64,000 nt of DNA from Ruegeria aquimaris (GTDB lineage Bacteria; Pseudomonadota; Alphaproteobacteria; Rhodobacterales; Rhodobacteraceae), in NCBI RefSeq assembly GCF_025751555.1, contig NZ_JAOWLB010000004.1, forward strand, positions 248,001 to 312,000, read 5' to 3'. The notes beneath the pieces were generated by a model. That model did not search any database. It saw only the letters and a list, made by a program, of their open reading frames with translations, and had not been told where the DNA came from. This document shows, in pieces, positions 25,869 through 34,153 of the stretch. Position 1 is the first letter of the stretch; each line of letters opens with the position of its first letter. The position numbers and the translations under genes were made by a program.

Positions 25869-26038
25869 TTCCCCCCCCTCTTCGACAGGGATCAGGGCTG
25901 CCACATACCGCAACGAAAGCCGCGGAAGGGCAAAGCCGAAACACTCTTTACATTCCTCCGGGCCTAGGCAGCTCGCCCGGATCTCGCAGCGGCTTCCCAC
26001 CCGGATCGTCTTGCGCCCTACGCGCCCAAATCCGTCAG

Positions 26039-26075
26039 GATCGTGGCCAAGTTCGGCCACATTTCCGCCACGATC
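26039..26075. promoter_or_regulatory. nested inverted repeats, candidate operator for the exopolysaccharide operon
   Basis: GATCGTGGC (26039-26047) pairs with GCCACGATC (26067-26075) across 19 bases, and inside it GTGGCC (26043-26048) pairs with GGCCAC (26055-26060). The GTGGC unit therefore occurs in three phased copies. It lies about 170-210 bp upstream of the sugar-transferase start. A dimeric regulator site or alternative RNA hairpins are both possible. Confidence 0.45.
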
Positions 26076-26229
26076 AAATTACCTCGGCTCCGCGATAAAT
26101 TTTAACGAAATCCGCGTAAACAGATTGTTTCCACTTCTAAGCGCCTAAAATGCTGGAATCTTCCAAATTTCGTCTGAACCAATCCCGGGAAAGACCCGTC
26201 ATTGTCGTTGTTTCATGGCTAATCAATAT

Positions 26230-26248
26230 GGGGAATCGCCGTTTCCCC
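26230..26248. terminator. hairpin, possible weak terminator of the AraC-type gene
   Basis: GGGGAA and TTCCCC form a perfect 6-bp stem with a 7-base loop, downstream of the AraC-type stop on the minus strand. The T-run that would make it canonical is missing. Confidence 0.3.
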
Positions 26249-26280
26249 TTTCAAGGCGCCGTGCCGCACAGGTTGCCACA

Positions 26281-26297
26281 ATTGGAACAAATCCAAT
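26281..26297. repeat. short perfect inverted repeat after the AraC-type gene
   Basis: ATTGGA and TCCAAT (26281-26286 and 26292-26297) are separated by five bases, 14 bp beyond the AraC-type stop codon. It may add to transcript termination or be an operator half of the region upstream of the sugar-transferase operon. Confidence 0.3.
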
Positions 26298-26311
26298 CCG
26301 ATGAGCGATTT

Positions 26312-27322
26312 TCAGCCGGTGCGATATTGCCCCGGCGACTGGCCAGTCCAGCGTTTGAACGCCTCGCTGAAACTGCTCAGCCCGGAATAGCCCAGCAGAA
26401 ACGCGATTTCAGCCAGGGACAGGTCGCTGTCCCTGAGATAACTGGACGCCAGCGATGCCCGCAACTGCTCCATGATCTTCTGAAAGGTGGTCTTCTCCTC
26501 GGCAAGCCGTCGCGACAGGGTGCGGGTACTCATGCCAAGATCGCGCGCAATCTCTTCCTGCGCCGCGGTGCCCGAGGCCAGCCGGTCGGCAATCGCGCGT
26601 TCCACATCCACGATGATGGCAGGCATGTTGCGCGACTTGTCTTTCAGAACCAGTTCGCAATGGTCGATCAGCACCGAATAGAGCGCGTCATCCGCCGTCA
26701 CCAGCGGCGTATCCAGAACCTCCTGACTGAAGACCACCTGGTTGCCCGACCGCCCGAACCGGACCGCGCAGCCAAAGAACCGGTCAAACTCCGCCAGGTG
26801 GGTCTTGCGCGGGTGCGAGAAATCCACCGAGACCAGGGAAAAGCGGCGATTGCTGGCCTGCCGCAGGTCCTGGATCAGCCCCGCTGCGCCAAATTCGACG
26901 AATTGCCGCCGCCGCACCTTTGACGGGACGGCAAAATGCCATCGCAGCAGCCCCTCGCTGTCCAGTCGCTGCACGTCGATTTCAACCGCATCCGAGAAGA
27001 CCCGCCGATAACGGGCGATGTTCATCAGCGCGGTGCGTACGGTGGGCGAGGACATCCCGACATATCGGATCAGGCCCATGCGGCGCATTTCTCTGACGGT
27101 GCCCATGCGAAACCCAATGGCATCGTCCCCGGTCAGCGCGGCGGCATGTTCGAAGAACCCGGCGATATCCTCGAACGGGGCGACGGGTTTGCTCTGTTCC
27201 AGCAGGCCGGGGCCGAACCCGGTGCCCGCGAACACCTGGCGGGCGGTATATCCCTGTTTCAGCAGGTCCGCCGCAAGGGTCTGCACATAAACCGCTCCAT
27301 GGGTTGGCTTTGACCGTTTCAA
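26312..27322 (-). CDS. AraC-family transcriptional regulator (OruR/ArgR-like layout)
   Basis: The product of about 336 residues has an N-terminal ligand-type domain of the arabinose-operon-regulator-like family common in such regulators and a C-terminal double helix-turn-helix. The latter includes MSTRTLSRRLAEEKTTFQKIMEQLR (first helix-turn-helix) and SLAEIAFLLGYSGLSSFSEAFKRWTGQSPGQYR (second), the AraC signature. A TTG at 27322 follows AGGAGG at about 11 bases; a GTG at 27346 gives eight more residues but lacks an upstream site, so I prefer TTG. It is divergent from the LysR-type gene and lies next to the exopolysaccharide operon. Control of either is an inference. Confidence 0.88.
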   Translation of the reverse strand: MKRSKPTHGAVYVQTLAADLLKQGYTARQVFAGTGFGPGLLEQSKPVAPFEDIAGFFEHAAALTGDDAIGFRMGTVREMRRMGLIRYVGMSSPTVRTALMNIARYRRVFSDAVEIDVQRLDSEGLLRWHFAVPSKVRRRQFVEFGAAGLIQDLRQASNRRFSLVSVDFSHPRKTHLAEFDRFFGCAVRFGRSGNQVVFSQEVLDTPLVTADDALYSVLIDHCELVLKDKSRNMPAIIVDVERAIADRLASGTAAQEEIARDLGMSTRTLSRRLAEEKTTFQKIMEQLRASLASSYLRDSDLSLAEIAFLLGYSGLSSFSEAFKRWTGQSPGQYRTG

Positions 27323-27589
27323 GACTTCGCTTTCCTCCTCGCCCACCGGCGGCCTGCGGCCTTTACCCGGTTTTCCCGACTATGCCCCCTGCCCGCGCCC
27401 CGGCGCAAGAAATGGCGGGTTTTCGAAAGAGTCTGGCGCGATTTCGCGGCAAACAGTGTTTTTCCGTCCCCATCTGCACCGTGCGGGGCAGCGGCACGCC
27501 GCGACCCGCAGCTTGCCAGAATACCGTTCCAGCCCCCGGTCCCCCCTGCGGGCTGAACACTGTTGAACCACGGGATCAGGAGAATCCGA

Positions 27590-28486
27590 ATGTCACGGCT
27601 GACCGAAATGGAAGCCTTTGCCACGGTGGTGGAAGAGGGCGGCTTTACCGATGCCGCCCGCAAGATGGGCGTGTCGAAATCCGCGGTGTCCAAACATATC
27701 TCGGCCCTGGAATCGCGTCTCGGGACCCGCCTTCTCAACCGCACCACGCGCCGGGTGAACCCGACCGAGATCGGGCTGGCCTATTACGACCGCGCCAGCC
27801 GTATCCTCAACGATGCGGGCGACGCCGACGCGCTGGTCGCGCAGTTGCACGGGTCGCCCTCGGGGCTGCTTCAGGTGAATTGCGACCGCGATTTCGGCGC
27901 GCATGTCCTGTCGCCGATGCTGGGCGCGTTTCTGGCGCAATATCCCGACATCCGTGTGAACCTGGACCTGGGCGATGCCCAGTCCGAGATGATCGGCGAC
28001 GGCTTCGACATGGCCATCCGCCGCGGACCGCTCAGCAACTCGGCCCTGCGGGCGCGCAGGCTCTGCACCTACCGGTTGCTGCTGGTTGCCAGCGGCGACT
28101 ATCTGCACCGTGCCGGACGACCGCAGTCAGCGGCCGACCTGCTTGACCATCGGCTGCTCGGTACGTCCCAGCGGGCGGGCCAGAACACCTGGCGGCTGCG
28201 CGACAGCGACGGCACCCAGAAGCAGGTTCCGGTGCAGGGCGATGTCGCGGTGAACGACAGCCCGGCGCTTTTGCAAGCGGCGATCAATGGCATGGGGGTG
28301 GCGCTGCTGCCCGATTTCCTGTGCGCCGACGCGCTGGCCGACCGCAGGATCGAATGCGTGCTGCCCGATCTGCCAGACCAGACACAAGAGGTCTTCGCGC
28401 TCTACCCGGCGGGGCGCTACATTCAGCCCAAGGTCCGCGTCTTCATCGACTTCCTCGCCTCGGAACTCTCCCCCGACCGCAGCTGA
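27590..28486 (+). CDS. LysR-family transcriptional regulator
   Basis: The 298-residue protein has the LysR helix-turn-helix in the first 60 residues (MSRLTEMEAFATVVEEGGFTDAARKMGVSKSAVSKHI in two parts, then RLGTRLLNRTTRRVNPTEIG) and a C-terminal inducer-binding domain with DFGAHVLSPMLGAFLAQYPDI near residue 100. The start at 27590 is preceded by AGGAG with eight bases between. The 267-bp gap to the divergent AraC-type gene should hold both promoters. The group with 'TTRRVNPTE' often regulates oxidoreductases or efflux, but no target is evident here. Confidence 0.9.
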   Translation: MSRLTEMEAFATVVEEGGFTDAARKMGVSKSAVSKHISALESRLGTRLLNRTTRRVNPTEIGLAYYDRASRILNDAGDADALVAQLHGSPSGLLQVNCDRDFGAHVLSPMLGAFLAQYPDIRVNLDLGDAQSEMIGDGFDMAIRRGPLSNSALRARRLCTYRLLLVASGDYLHRAGRPQSAADLLDHRLLGTSQRAGQNTWRLRDSDGTQKQVPVQGDVAVNDSPALLQAAINGMGVALLPDFLCADALADRRIECVLPDLPDQTQEVFALYPAGRYIQPKVRVFIDFLASELSPDRS

Positions 28487-28508
28487 GCAATCCCGGACAG
28501 CGGACGGC

Positions 28509-29732
28509 TTACAGCAACCCCAGGACCTGGCGGCAGCCCGCCGCCGCTTCCGCGCTCTTGCCCGCCTCGACAAAGGACAGCACCCGGCCCAGCGCCTCTT
28601 TGCGCGACATCGGGTCCAGAGGCCCGCCCGGCCCGGTCAGATCCCGGCGCCGGATGGTGAAATAGGCAAGCTTCGTCTCCTCGGAGCCAAAACTGTATTT
28701 ATAGGGCTCGTTGCCGTGGCAGAAATCGTAGATCTCATGCCCCTGCGCGATCGACCATTCGATCGCCTTGGCGTGCAGCAGCAAGCCGATGAAATGCCCC
28801 TCGGCGCTTTCGTCCCGCCCTGCGACGATGAAATGCACCCGCCGCATGCGCGGATCGACGACATGGCCCAGCGCGCCCAGAACCTGCCCGTCGCGCTTCA
28901 GCACCGGAAGGTAGAGCAGCCCCATCTGGCTCGCCGCCGTCAGGATGCGCAGGTAATTCGCCGCCACCTGCCGCGCGACCTCCGACCCCTTGACCGGCGC
29001 CCATTTGCGCATCCACAGCCGGAGCAGCGCCGCGATGTCGGATTTCAGCTCGGGCCCCGAGGCATGGGTCAGCGTGCATTCACCGCTGTCCAGATAGCGG
29101 CGGGTAAAGCGGCGGATCTTCTGGCGCGCGTTCTTGCTGGGGCCGGTGGACAGCCAGTCCTCATACTCCGGGGGCAATTGCACCCGGGGGCAGATCAGGT
29201 TGTCGGTCTCGCCCTTGTTGATGAAATACTCCCGGTGGCGCGCTGAATAGTCCTCTGCGGGAAACGCGGCCATGAACTTGGCCGCCCGCGCCCGCGACCC
29301 CTCGTACCGGATCGACAGACGCGCCCAGGGGCGCTGCCGCAGCGCCTCGGCAAGCGCGGCCATCGCCTTGTCCTCGTAGGCCGGTTCACACAGGAACCCG
29401 GTATATTCGCTCCACAAGAGCCGCCCGCCCGCCTCGATCTCGGACTGGAATTCCTGCCGCGAGGTGCTCCAGTGCACCCGGTATTTCAACGGAAACACAC
29501 AGACCAGGCGCGGCCCGTGAAACACCGCCAGCACCCGCCAGCGGCCTGGATTGGCAGCAAAGGCCCGCGCCAGCCAGTCCCAGGACAGATAGACGGTGCC
29601 TTCGGGGTCGCGTCCCTCCAGCGCCCGCCAGCGGTCGCGCAGCGCGGTGAACTCCTCCATCCGCTCGACCGTGGCCACCCGCAGCCCGCGCGCCTCCAGG
29701 GCGAGGCTCAGGATATCGGTGGCGCCATCCAT
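28509..29732 (-). CDS. GNAT-fold acyltransferase of the CelD/BioF2-like family
   Basis: The 407-residue length and layout match the BioF2/CelD-like acyltransferase family often found in polysaccharide loci: a divergent N-terminal half and a C-terminal GNAT-like half with HFIVAGRDESAEGHFIGLLLHAKAIEWSIAQG near residue 305 and YDFCHGNEPYKYSFGSEETKLAYF near residue 345. The region WLSTGPSKNARQKIRRFTRRY near residue 190 is typical of the family. These proteins are thought to acylate sugars, lipids or amines, but most are uncharacterised. It starts two bases after the stop of the phosphotransferase gene, so they form one operon. Confidence 0.75.
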   Translation of the reverse strand: MDGATDILSLALEARGLRVATVERMEEFTALRDRWRALEGRDPEGTVYLSWDWLARAFAANPGRWRVLAVFHGPRLVCVFPLKYRVHWSTSRQEFQSEIEAGGRLLWSEYTGFLCEPAYEDKAMAALAEALRQRPWARLSIRYEGSRARAAKFMAAFPAEDYSARHREYFINKGETDNLICPRVQLPPEYEDWLSTGPSKNARQKIRRFTRRYLDSGECTLTHASGPELKSDIAALLRLWMRKWAPVKGSEVARQVAANYLRILTAASQMGLLYLPVLKRDGQVLGALGHVVDPRMRRVHFIVAGRDESAEGHFIGLLLHAKAIEWSIAQGHEIYDFCHGNEPYKYSFGSEETKLAYFTIRRRDLTGPGGPLDPMSRKEALGRVLSFVEAGKSAEAAAGCRQVLGLL

Positions 29733-29734
29733 GC

Positions 29735-30769
29735 TCAGGCGCTCTTCAGCGAGCGCCCGTCCTTCAGGGTCGCCCGGAAATAGTCCTGCGCCGCCTCGAA
29801 ATTGCGCGCCAGCGCCGCGGTCACCGGCGATTGCGCTGCATAATAGGCGCCGACACCGCAGATCTGCATGGCAAACTCGGGATGCACCCCGGCATCGTCA
29901 TATTTGCGCACCCGCTCCTTGGACAGCCAGCCGCGCTTTTTCGCCTCTTTCGTGATCAGCTTCAGCCGCTGGATCGCGTGGAAGGTCAGATAGACCGACA
30001 GGTAATCCAGATAGTCGCCGATCTCGTGGCCGCAGCCGGGGTCGAAGGCATCGATCATAACGTCGGCCATCTGGTCGGGCCGTATCGGCCAGGCCTCGTC
30101 GCCGATCAGCCAGGCAAAATCCTCGGCCCCGTGGCGCAGCCCCGAATATTCGAAATCGAACCAGCGCAGCTTGCCCGTTCGGTCCAGCGCGGCATTGCCC
30201 GACCGGCAATCCCATTTCACGAACTGCCGCCCCGGATAGGCCAGCCGTTCCGCCGCCGCCGTGCGGTCGAATTGCGGCGAGATTCCCATCGAATAGGGCT
30301 GCAAGGCGTCTACCGCCTCGACCAGGCTGGTCACCCAGCCGTCATTGGCGCCCAGATGCGGCAGCATCCGGCCCAGATCGGTTCGCCGCGCCGCGCTCTG
30401 GATGCGAAAGATCGCCGCGACCGCCTCGGCCGCCAGGTCCAGGCGGCTCTTTTCCTTGTGGCGCACGATCTCCTGATTCAGGCGCCGACGGCCCACATCG
30501 GACTGAAACATGATCTCGCCCACCACGCCCAGACACTCGGGCACATCATCGGTATGGGCGCGCAACTGTTCCAGAACAAAAGCTTCGAGATGGGTCCGGC
30601 GAAAGTTCGGGCGCAGCGTGGCGATCACGTCCATATCGTTGAAATGTAACCGGAAACTCGAGCGTCCCTCGCCACCCGGCGCGGTCACTTTCTGGACCGG
30701 CCGCCCGAAATGGCTCTCTGCCGCCTCGACGATCCGTGTCAGCCTGTCGCTCTTTTTGCCATCCGCCAT
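29735..30769 (-). CDS. aminoglycoside/choline-kinase-like phosphotransferase (APH fold)
   Basis: The 344-residue protein has an N-terminal kinase-like lobe (LHFNDMDVIATLRPNFRRTHLEAFVLEQL) and a catalytic segment FVKWDCRSGNAALD near residue 180, matching HxDxxxxN with Lys in place of His but with the catalytic Asp and the Asn kept. LRWFDFEYSGLRHGAEDFAWL follows as the metal-binding D-F-E segment. It would phosphorylate a small alcohol or sugar. The two-base gap to the acyltransferase implies a functional pair, and the operon is divergent from the repeat-protein gene. The substrate is unknown. Confidence 0.78.
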   Translation of the reverse strand: MADGKKSDRLTRIVEAAESHFGRPVQKVTAPGGEGRSSFRLHFNDMDVIATLRPNFRRTHLEAFVLEQLRAHTDDVPECLGVVGEIMFQSDVGRRRLNQEIVRHKEKSRLDLAAEAVAAIFRIQSAARRTDLGRMLPHLGANDGWVTSLVEAVDALQPYSMGISPQFDRTAAAERLAYPGRQFVKWDCRSGNAALDRTGKLRWFDFEYSGLRHGAEDFAWLIGDEAWPIRPDQMADVMIDAFDPGCGHEIGDYLDYLSVYLTFHAIQRLKLITKEAKKRGWLSKERVRKYDDAGVHPEFAMQICGVGAYYAAQSPVTAALARNFEAAQDYFRATLKDGRSLKSA

Positions 30770-31043
30770 GTCTTGCCTCGCCTTGTCACCATTACCGGTC
30801 TTCCACCATGCGGGCGGCCTCGTGCCGAGGCTCGACCCGCAGATACCGGCGATAGCACGATTGCCGATTCGCCCGCAGCACTAGCGCGATTCCCGGTTGT
30901 ATTGGCGGTCGCCGCACAGCCAATTCCCGGCGCTCCCCGGGATTGTTTCCGGTCGCACCCGGGCCGCCAGCAGGTGAGCCACAATTTTGACACAAATTTG
31001 CCCGAGCCCGCCACATTTCCCTACTCTGCTCGTCACGCAAACG

Positions 31044-31063
31044 AACCGGCCAACTTGCCGGTT
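31044..31063 (+). promoter_or_regulatory. leader stem-loop 1 of the repeat-protein gene
   Basis: AACCGGC and GCCGGTT form a perfect 7-bp stem with a 6-base loop, 55 bases upstream of the start codon. Together with the next hairpin it may shape translation or transcript stability. Confidence 0.45.
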
Positions 31064-31072
31064 GAACCGCAG

Positions 31073-31095
31073 GGCATTCGTGAGGGTCGAATGCC
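31073..31095 (+). promoter_or_regulatory. leader stem-loop 2 of the repeat-protein gene
   Basis: GGCATTCG and CGAATGCC form a perfect 8-bp stem with a 7-base loop, ending 10 bases before the GGGGA ribosome binding site at 31106-31110. It could also be an operator for a dimeric regulator. Confidence 0.45.
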
Positions 31096-31118
31096 GTTAC
31101 CATTTGGGGAATAGTGTT

Positions 31119-32732
31119 ATGGGTTACGGAAGATGGAACTGGCACGGTGGCCAGTGCGGCTGGGGCACCAAGAGCTATCATAACGGCGGCATCGAGGGGC
31201 AGGGTTTCTCATCCTGGTACGACTCGCATATCGGCGGCCGTTACTCGTTTTCACGCTGGCAGAGCCAAGATGACGAAGAACAGGACGGCTCCGGCGGCAC
31301 CAAGGGTTCAGGCGGCACCAAAGGCTCCGGCGGCACCAAGGGCTCCGGCGGCACCAAAGGCTCAGGCGGCACCAAGGGGTCCGGTGGCACCAAAGGCTCC
31401 GGTGGCACCAAAGGCTCCGGTGGCACCAAGGGATCCGGTGGCACCAAAGGCTCCGGTGGCACCAAAGGCTCCGGTGGCACCAAGGGATCCGGTGGCACCA
31501 AGGGATCCGGTGGCACCAAGGGATCCGGTGGCACCAAGGGTTCCGGTGGCACCAAGGGATCCGGTGGCACCAAGGGATCCGGCGGCACCAAGGGCTCCGG
31601 CGGCACCAAAGGCTCCGGTGGCACCAACGGATCCGGGGGCACCAAGGGATGCGGGGGCACCCAGGGCTCCGGAGACGGCGGCACGCCGACCGATGGCAAG
31701 ATCACCACGTCTTTCCAGGTCGGCGAAGACGGCCAGGTCACTGTCGAGGTCTCGCAACTGGCCAGCGGAGAGCTGTTCTTCCGCCTCTCGCCCACGAGTT
31801 TTGACGGAACCGAACCCGATCTCGACGGCTTCTTCTTCAACATGGCCGACGATGCCCGTGTCGCGGGTCTCAACTTCCACCCGTCCGACAACCAGGGTCA
31901 GGTGACCGGCCATCAGGGCCTTGCCAACGCTGTCAACGGACTGTCGAACGGGTTCAATGCCGGAATCAACTTCGATGGCGCGTTCCAGTTCGGAACCGGC
32001 GCGGATTCCAGCACCGGCGGGGCGGTTCATGATGTGAACTTCACCCTGTGGTCGAATGACGGCCCGCTCAGCTTGCAGGACATCGACCTGAACAGCATCT
32101 CGGTCGCGGTGAATACCGACGGGGCAAACCCCGAGCTGCTGACCCGCGCCGATGCGCTGAACGCGGCCGCCAGCGGCACTGACTCCTACCATAACGGCGG
32201 GGTCGAAGGGGACTGCTTCGACGACTGGTATCAGCACACCCTGGCGGGCACCCAAACCGACCCGAACGGGTCCGGCGGCACCAAGGGGTCCGGCGGCACC
32301 AAGGGCTCCGGCGGCACCAGGGGCTCTGGTGGCACCAAAGGCTCCGGCGGCACCAAAGGGTCCGGCGGCACCAAAGGGTCCGGCGACACCAACGGCTCCG
32401 GCGGCACCAAAGGCTCCGGTGGCACCAAAGGCTCCGGCGGCACCAAAGGCTCCGGCGGCACCAAAGGGTCCGGTGGCACCAAAGGGTCCGGCGGCACCAA
32501 GGGCTCCGAAACCTGCTGGGATAGCCAATGGGAGTCTCTGCCCGCCTTTACCGGCGAACCGTCCGACTGCGGCGGAGAGGGCGAAACGGTGGTCTATGCC
32601 AGCGGGGGTACATCCGGGCATCACCCGACGCTGAACGACATCTTCGGGCTTATGACCCAGCCGATGGAGGATGACGAGATGCCACCGGAAGACCTTCTGG
32701 ACGATCCGGAAATGGACTTCGAAGCGGTCTGA
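31119..32732 (+). CDS. hexapeptide-repeat protein with two Gly-Ser-Gly-Gly-Thr-Lys tracts (unknown function)
   Basis: I do not recognise this 537-residue protein. It is built as a duplication: a short motif ([22 protein letters not shown], in two parts, near residue 19) is followed by 21 hexapeptide units (57-182). A folded-looking acidic domain follows (about 183-360, with [21 protein letters not shown]), then a second motif copy ([22 protein letters not shown], near 350-375), 13 units (384-461) and an acidic C-terminus ending PEMDFEAV. There is no signal peptide, so export, if any, would be by a leaderless route. ATG 31119 follows GGGGA at eight bases. A strong terminator follows. A matrix, adhesion or scaffold role is only a guess. 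Confidence 0.8.
   Translation: MGYGRWNWHGGQCGWGTKSYHNGGIEGQGFSSWYDSHIGGRYSFSRWQSQDDEEQDGSGGTKGSGGTKGSGGTKGSGGTKGSGGTKGSGGTKGSGGTKGSGGTKGSGGTKGSGGTKGSGGTKGSGGTKGSGGTKGSGGTKGSGGTKGSGGTKGSGGTKGSGGTKGSGGTNGSGGTKGCGGTQGSGDGGTPTDGKITTSFQVGEDGQVTVEVSQLASGELFFRLSPTSFDGTEPDLDGFFFNMADDARVAGLNFHPSDNQGQVTGHQGLANAVNGLSNGFNAGINFDGAFQFGTGADSSTGGAVHDVNFTLWSNDGPLSLQDIDLNSISVAVNTDGANPELLTRADALNAAASGTDSYHNGGVEGDCFDDWYQHTLAGTQTDPNGSGGTKGSGGTKGSGGTRGSGGTKGSGGTKGSGGTKGSGDTNGSGGTKGSGGTKGSGGTKGSGGTKGSGGTKGSGGTKGSETCWDSQWESLPAFTGEPSDCGGEGETVVYASGGTSGHHPTLNDIFGLMTQPMEDDEMPPEDLLDDPEMDFEAV
31287..31664 (+). repeat. tandem repeat block 1: 21 units of 18 bp
   Basis: Twenty-one in-frame 18-bp units encode Gly-Ser-Gly-Gly-Thr-Lys; the nineteenth ends in Asn, and the last is a variant with Cys and Gln. 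Units differ mainly at third positions (GGC TCC GGT against GGA TCC GGT), with runs of identical units inside, which points to recent expansion by slippage or unequal exchange. Confidence 0.97.
32268..32501 (+). repeat. tandem repeat block 2: 13 units of 18 bp
   Basis: Thirteen in-frame 18-bp units encode the same hexapeptide as block 1, with one unit ending in Arg and one reading Gly-Ser-Gly-Asp-Thr-Asn. The block follows the second copy of the SYHNGG motif, mirroring block 1. Confidence 0.97.
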
Positions 32733-32749
32733 CCGCAGCACGCGACCAG

Positions 32750-32776
32750 AAAGGACCGGCCCCGCGCCGGTCCTTT
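32750..32776 (+). terminator. rho-independent terminator of the repeat-protein gene
   Basis: AAAGGACCGGC and GCCGGTCCTTT form a perfect 11-bp stem with a 5-base loop, 17 bases after the stop codon, followed by T and CGTTT. The A-rich left side would let it work in both directions. Confidence 0.88.
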
Positions 32777-32786
32777 TCGTTTCCGC

Positions 32787-33305
32787 TCAGGCGCGGCGAA
32801 TGGCCAACGCTGCCCCAACCGCCGGATCGGGCGGTAGCGCGCCATGCGCCGCCGCCATCCGCGCGATCCGCGCCTGGGCCCAGGCCGGAAACGGCGCGCC
32901 GCGCCCGGTCTCCTGACTGACATTCATCAACAGCGCCTCTTGCGTGGCGCAAAGGGCATCGTCCCGCTCCGAGACCATCCGGGCGAAATAGACCAGCCGC
33001 TTTGCATCGTGATCGAGCAGCCGGAACTCTACCCGGAACCCCTCGCCCTCCAGAAGCTCGCGCCGGAACTGGACATGCGATTGCAGGATGTAAGGGCCGG
33101 CGCCCGCGGTCTCGGCATAGGTCTTGCCGGTGCCCAGATGCTCCTCCAGCATCACGTCCAGCGCCTGATCGAAGGCCACGCCGTAATAGCCCACATTCAT
33201 GTGGCCGTTATAGTCGATCCAGTCCGACCTGACGGTGAAGCCGCGCACATCGACCGGTGCCGGATAGGGGCCGTCATGGCCGCTCTGCGGGGTCTCTTCT
33301 GTCAT
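32787..33305 (-). CDS. acyl-CoA thioesterase of the 4-hydroxybenzoyl-CoA thioesterase (hotdog) type
   Basis: The 172-residue protein has a single hotdog domain. The helix region near residues 28-50 reads DWIDYNGHMNVGYYGVAFDQALD, where the conserved Asp-x-x-Gly-His-(Met/Leu)-Asn of this family is seen, and the later strand carries HVQFRRELLEGEGFRVEFRLL. The start ATG 33305 gives this normal length; the longer frame upstream overlaps the neighbouring gene. It begins seven bases after the cyclase-family gene stop, so the two are probably one operon, perhaps in degradation of an aromatic or amino-acid derivative. The CoA substrate is unknown. Confidence 0.82.
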   Translation of the reverse strand: MTEETPQSGHDGPYPAPVDVRGFTVRSDWIDYNGHMNVGYYGVAFDQALDVMLEEHLGTGKTYAETAGAGPYILQSHVQFRRELLEGEGFRVEFRLLDHDAKRLVYFARMVSERDDALCATQEALLMNVSQETGRGAPFPAWAQARIARMAAAHGALPPDPAVGAALAIRRA

Positions 33306-33312
33306 CGCGCTT

Positions 33313-34089
33313 CTAGTCCTCGAAAATCGCCACCGCACGGGTGAACCCCGCGCTTGCGCCTTTGATCTTGAATGGAAAACAGGAAATGGTGAAGCCCGTG
33401 GGGGGCAGCTGGTCCAGGTTTGCCAGCTTCTCCATATGGCAATAGCCGATCTCCATCGAGGCGCGGTGCCCCTCCCAGATGATCGAGGCATCGCCGCTTT
33501 CGGCATAGGCCCGCGCGGTCAGCGGAAACGGCGCGTCCCAGGACCAGGCATCGGTGCCGGTCACCCGCACACCGCGTTCGGCGAGGTACAGCGTCGCCGC
33601 GCGCCCCATGCCGCAGCCCTTGATCAGGTAATCCGGCTGACCATAGCGCGCCCCGGCCGAGGTATTGACCACCACGATATCGAGCGGTTGAATCACATGC
33701 CCGATGCGTTCCAGCTCGGCCTCGACATCTTCGGCGCGGACCACGTAGCCATCGGGGAAGTGACGGAAATCCAGCTTCACGCCCGGATTGAAACACCACT
33801 CCAGCGGCACTTCGTCGATGGTGATCGCCCGTTCGCCGTTGTTCATCGTCGAATGGTGATGATAGGGCGCGTCCAGATGGGTGCCGTTATGGGTCGCCAC
33901 GCTCAGCCGCTCCACCGCCCAGCCCTCGCCGCCCGGCAGATCCTCGCGCTTCAGCCCAGGGAAAAAGGACATCACCTGCTCGGCGGTCTGCTCGTGGCTG
34001 AGATACTCGATCTCGGGCAGCATGATCGGCGGATCGGAGACGATCCCGGTTTCCAGCGGGACGGACAGATCGACAAAACGACGGGCCAT
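33313..34089 (-). CDS. cyclase-family metal-dependent hydrolase (kynurenine formamidase-like)
   Basis: The 258-residue protein contains the metal-binding HNGTHLDAPYHHHS motif (about 72-85), the hallmark of the cyclase/KynB family of Mn- or Zn-dependent amide hydrolases. It also has VVVNTSAGARYGQPDYLIKGCGM near residue 135 and TDAWSWDAPF near residue 170. ATG 34089 is preceded by AAAGGA with six bases between, better placed than the ATG at 34095. Family members include kynurenine formamidase and isatin hydrolase; the WSWD segment and long length resemble the bigger family branch. The substrate cannot be fixed by reading. Confidence 0.85.
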   Translation of the reverse strand: MARRFVDLSVPLETGIVSDPPIMLPEIEYLSHEQTAEQVMSFFPGLKREDLPGGEGWAVERLSVATHNGTHLDAPYHHHSTMNNGERAITIDEVPLEWCFNPGVKLDFRHFPDGYVVRAEDVEAELERIGHVIQPLDIVVVNTSAGARYGQPDYLIKGCGMGRAATLYLAERGVRVTGTDAWSWDAPFPLTARAYAESGDASIIWEGHRASMEIGYCHMEKLANLDQLPPTGFTISCFPFKIKGASAGFTRAVAIFED

Positions 34090-34153
34090 GGACATTCCTT
34101 TGCGCAACTTGCGCTCAGGTTAAAAGCGCCCGCCCAGCCCGACAAGCCGCAAA

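Larger units (their letters stand above)
25869..26311. other. 443-bp gene-free region upstream of the exopolysaccharide operon
   Basis: No convincing open frame lies here. The part near 26080-26300 is noticeably more AT-rich than its surroundings. It holds nested inverted repeats at 26039-26075 and two smaller hairpins at 26230-26248 and 26281-26297. It must contain the promoter for the minus-strand sugar-transferase operon and the end of the AraC-type gene transcript. Confidence 0.6.
30770..31118. other. 349-bp divergent intergenic region upstream of the repeat-protein gene
   Basis: No supported gene is present. A TTGACA at 30987-30992 is a possible -35 element for the repeat-protein gene, though no good -10 follows at 17 bp. 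Two perfect stem-loops (31044-31063 and 31073-31095) lie in the leader just before the start codon. Confidence 0.5.

Noticed and set aside
31287-32501. Possible CRISPR-like repeat array
   Set aside because: The 18-bp units are directly adjacent without spacers and stay in frame within a gene.
31362-32741. A 459-codon open frame on the minus strand through the repeat gene, rich in Gly-Ala-Phe
   Set aside because: It is the antisense image of the 18-bp repeats, which lack stops in several frames; the plus-strand frame has the ribosome binding site, domain structure and terminator.
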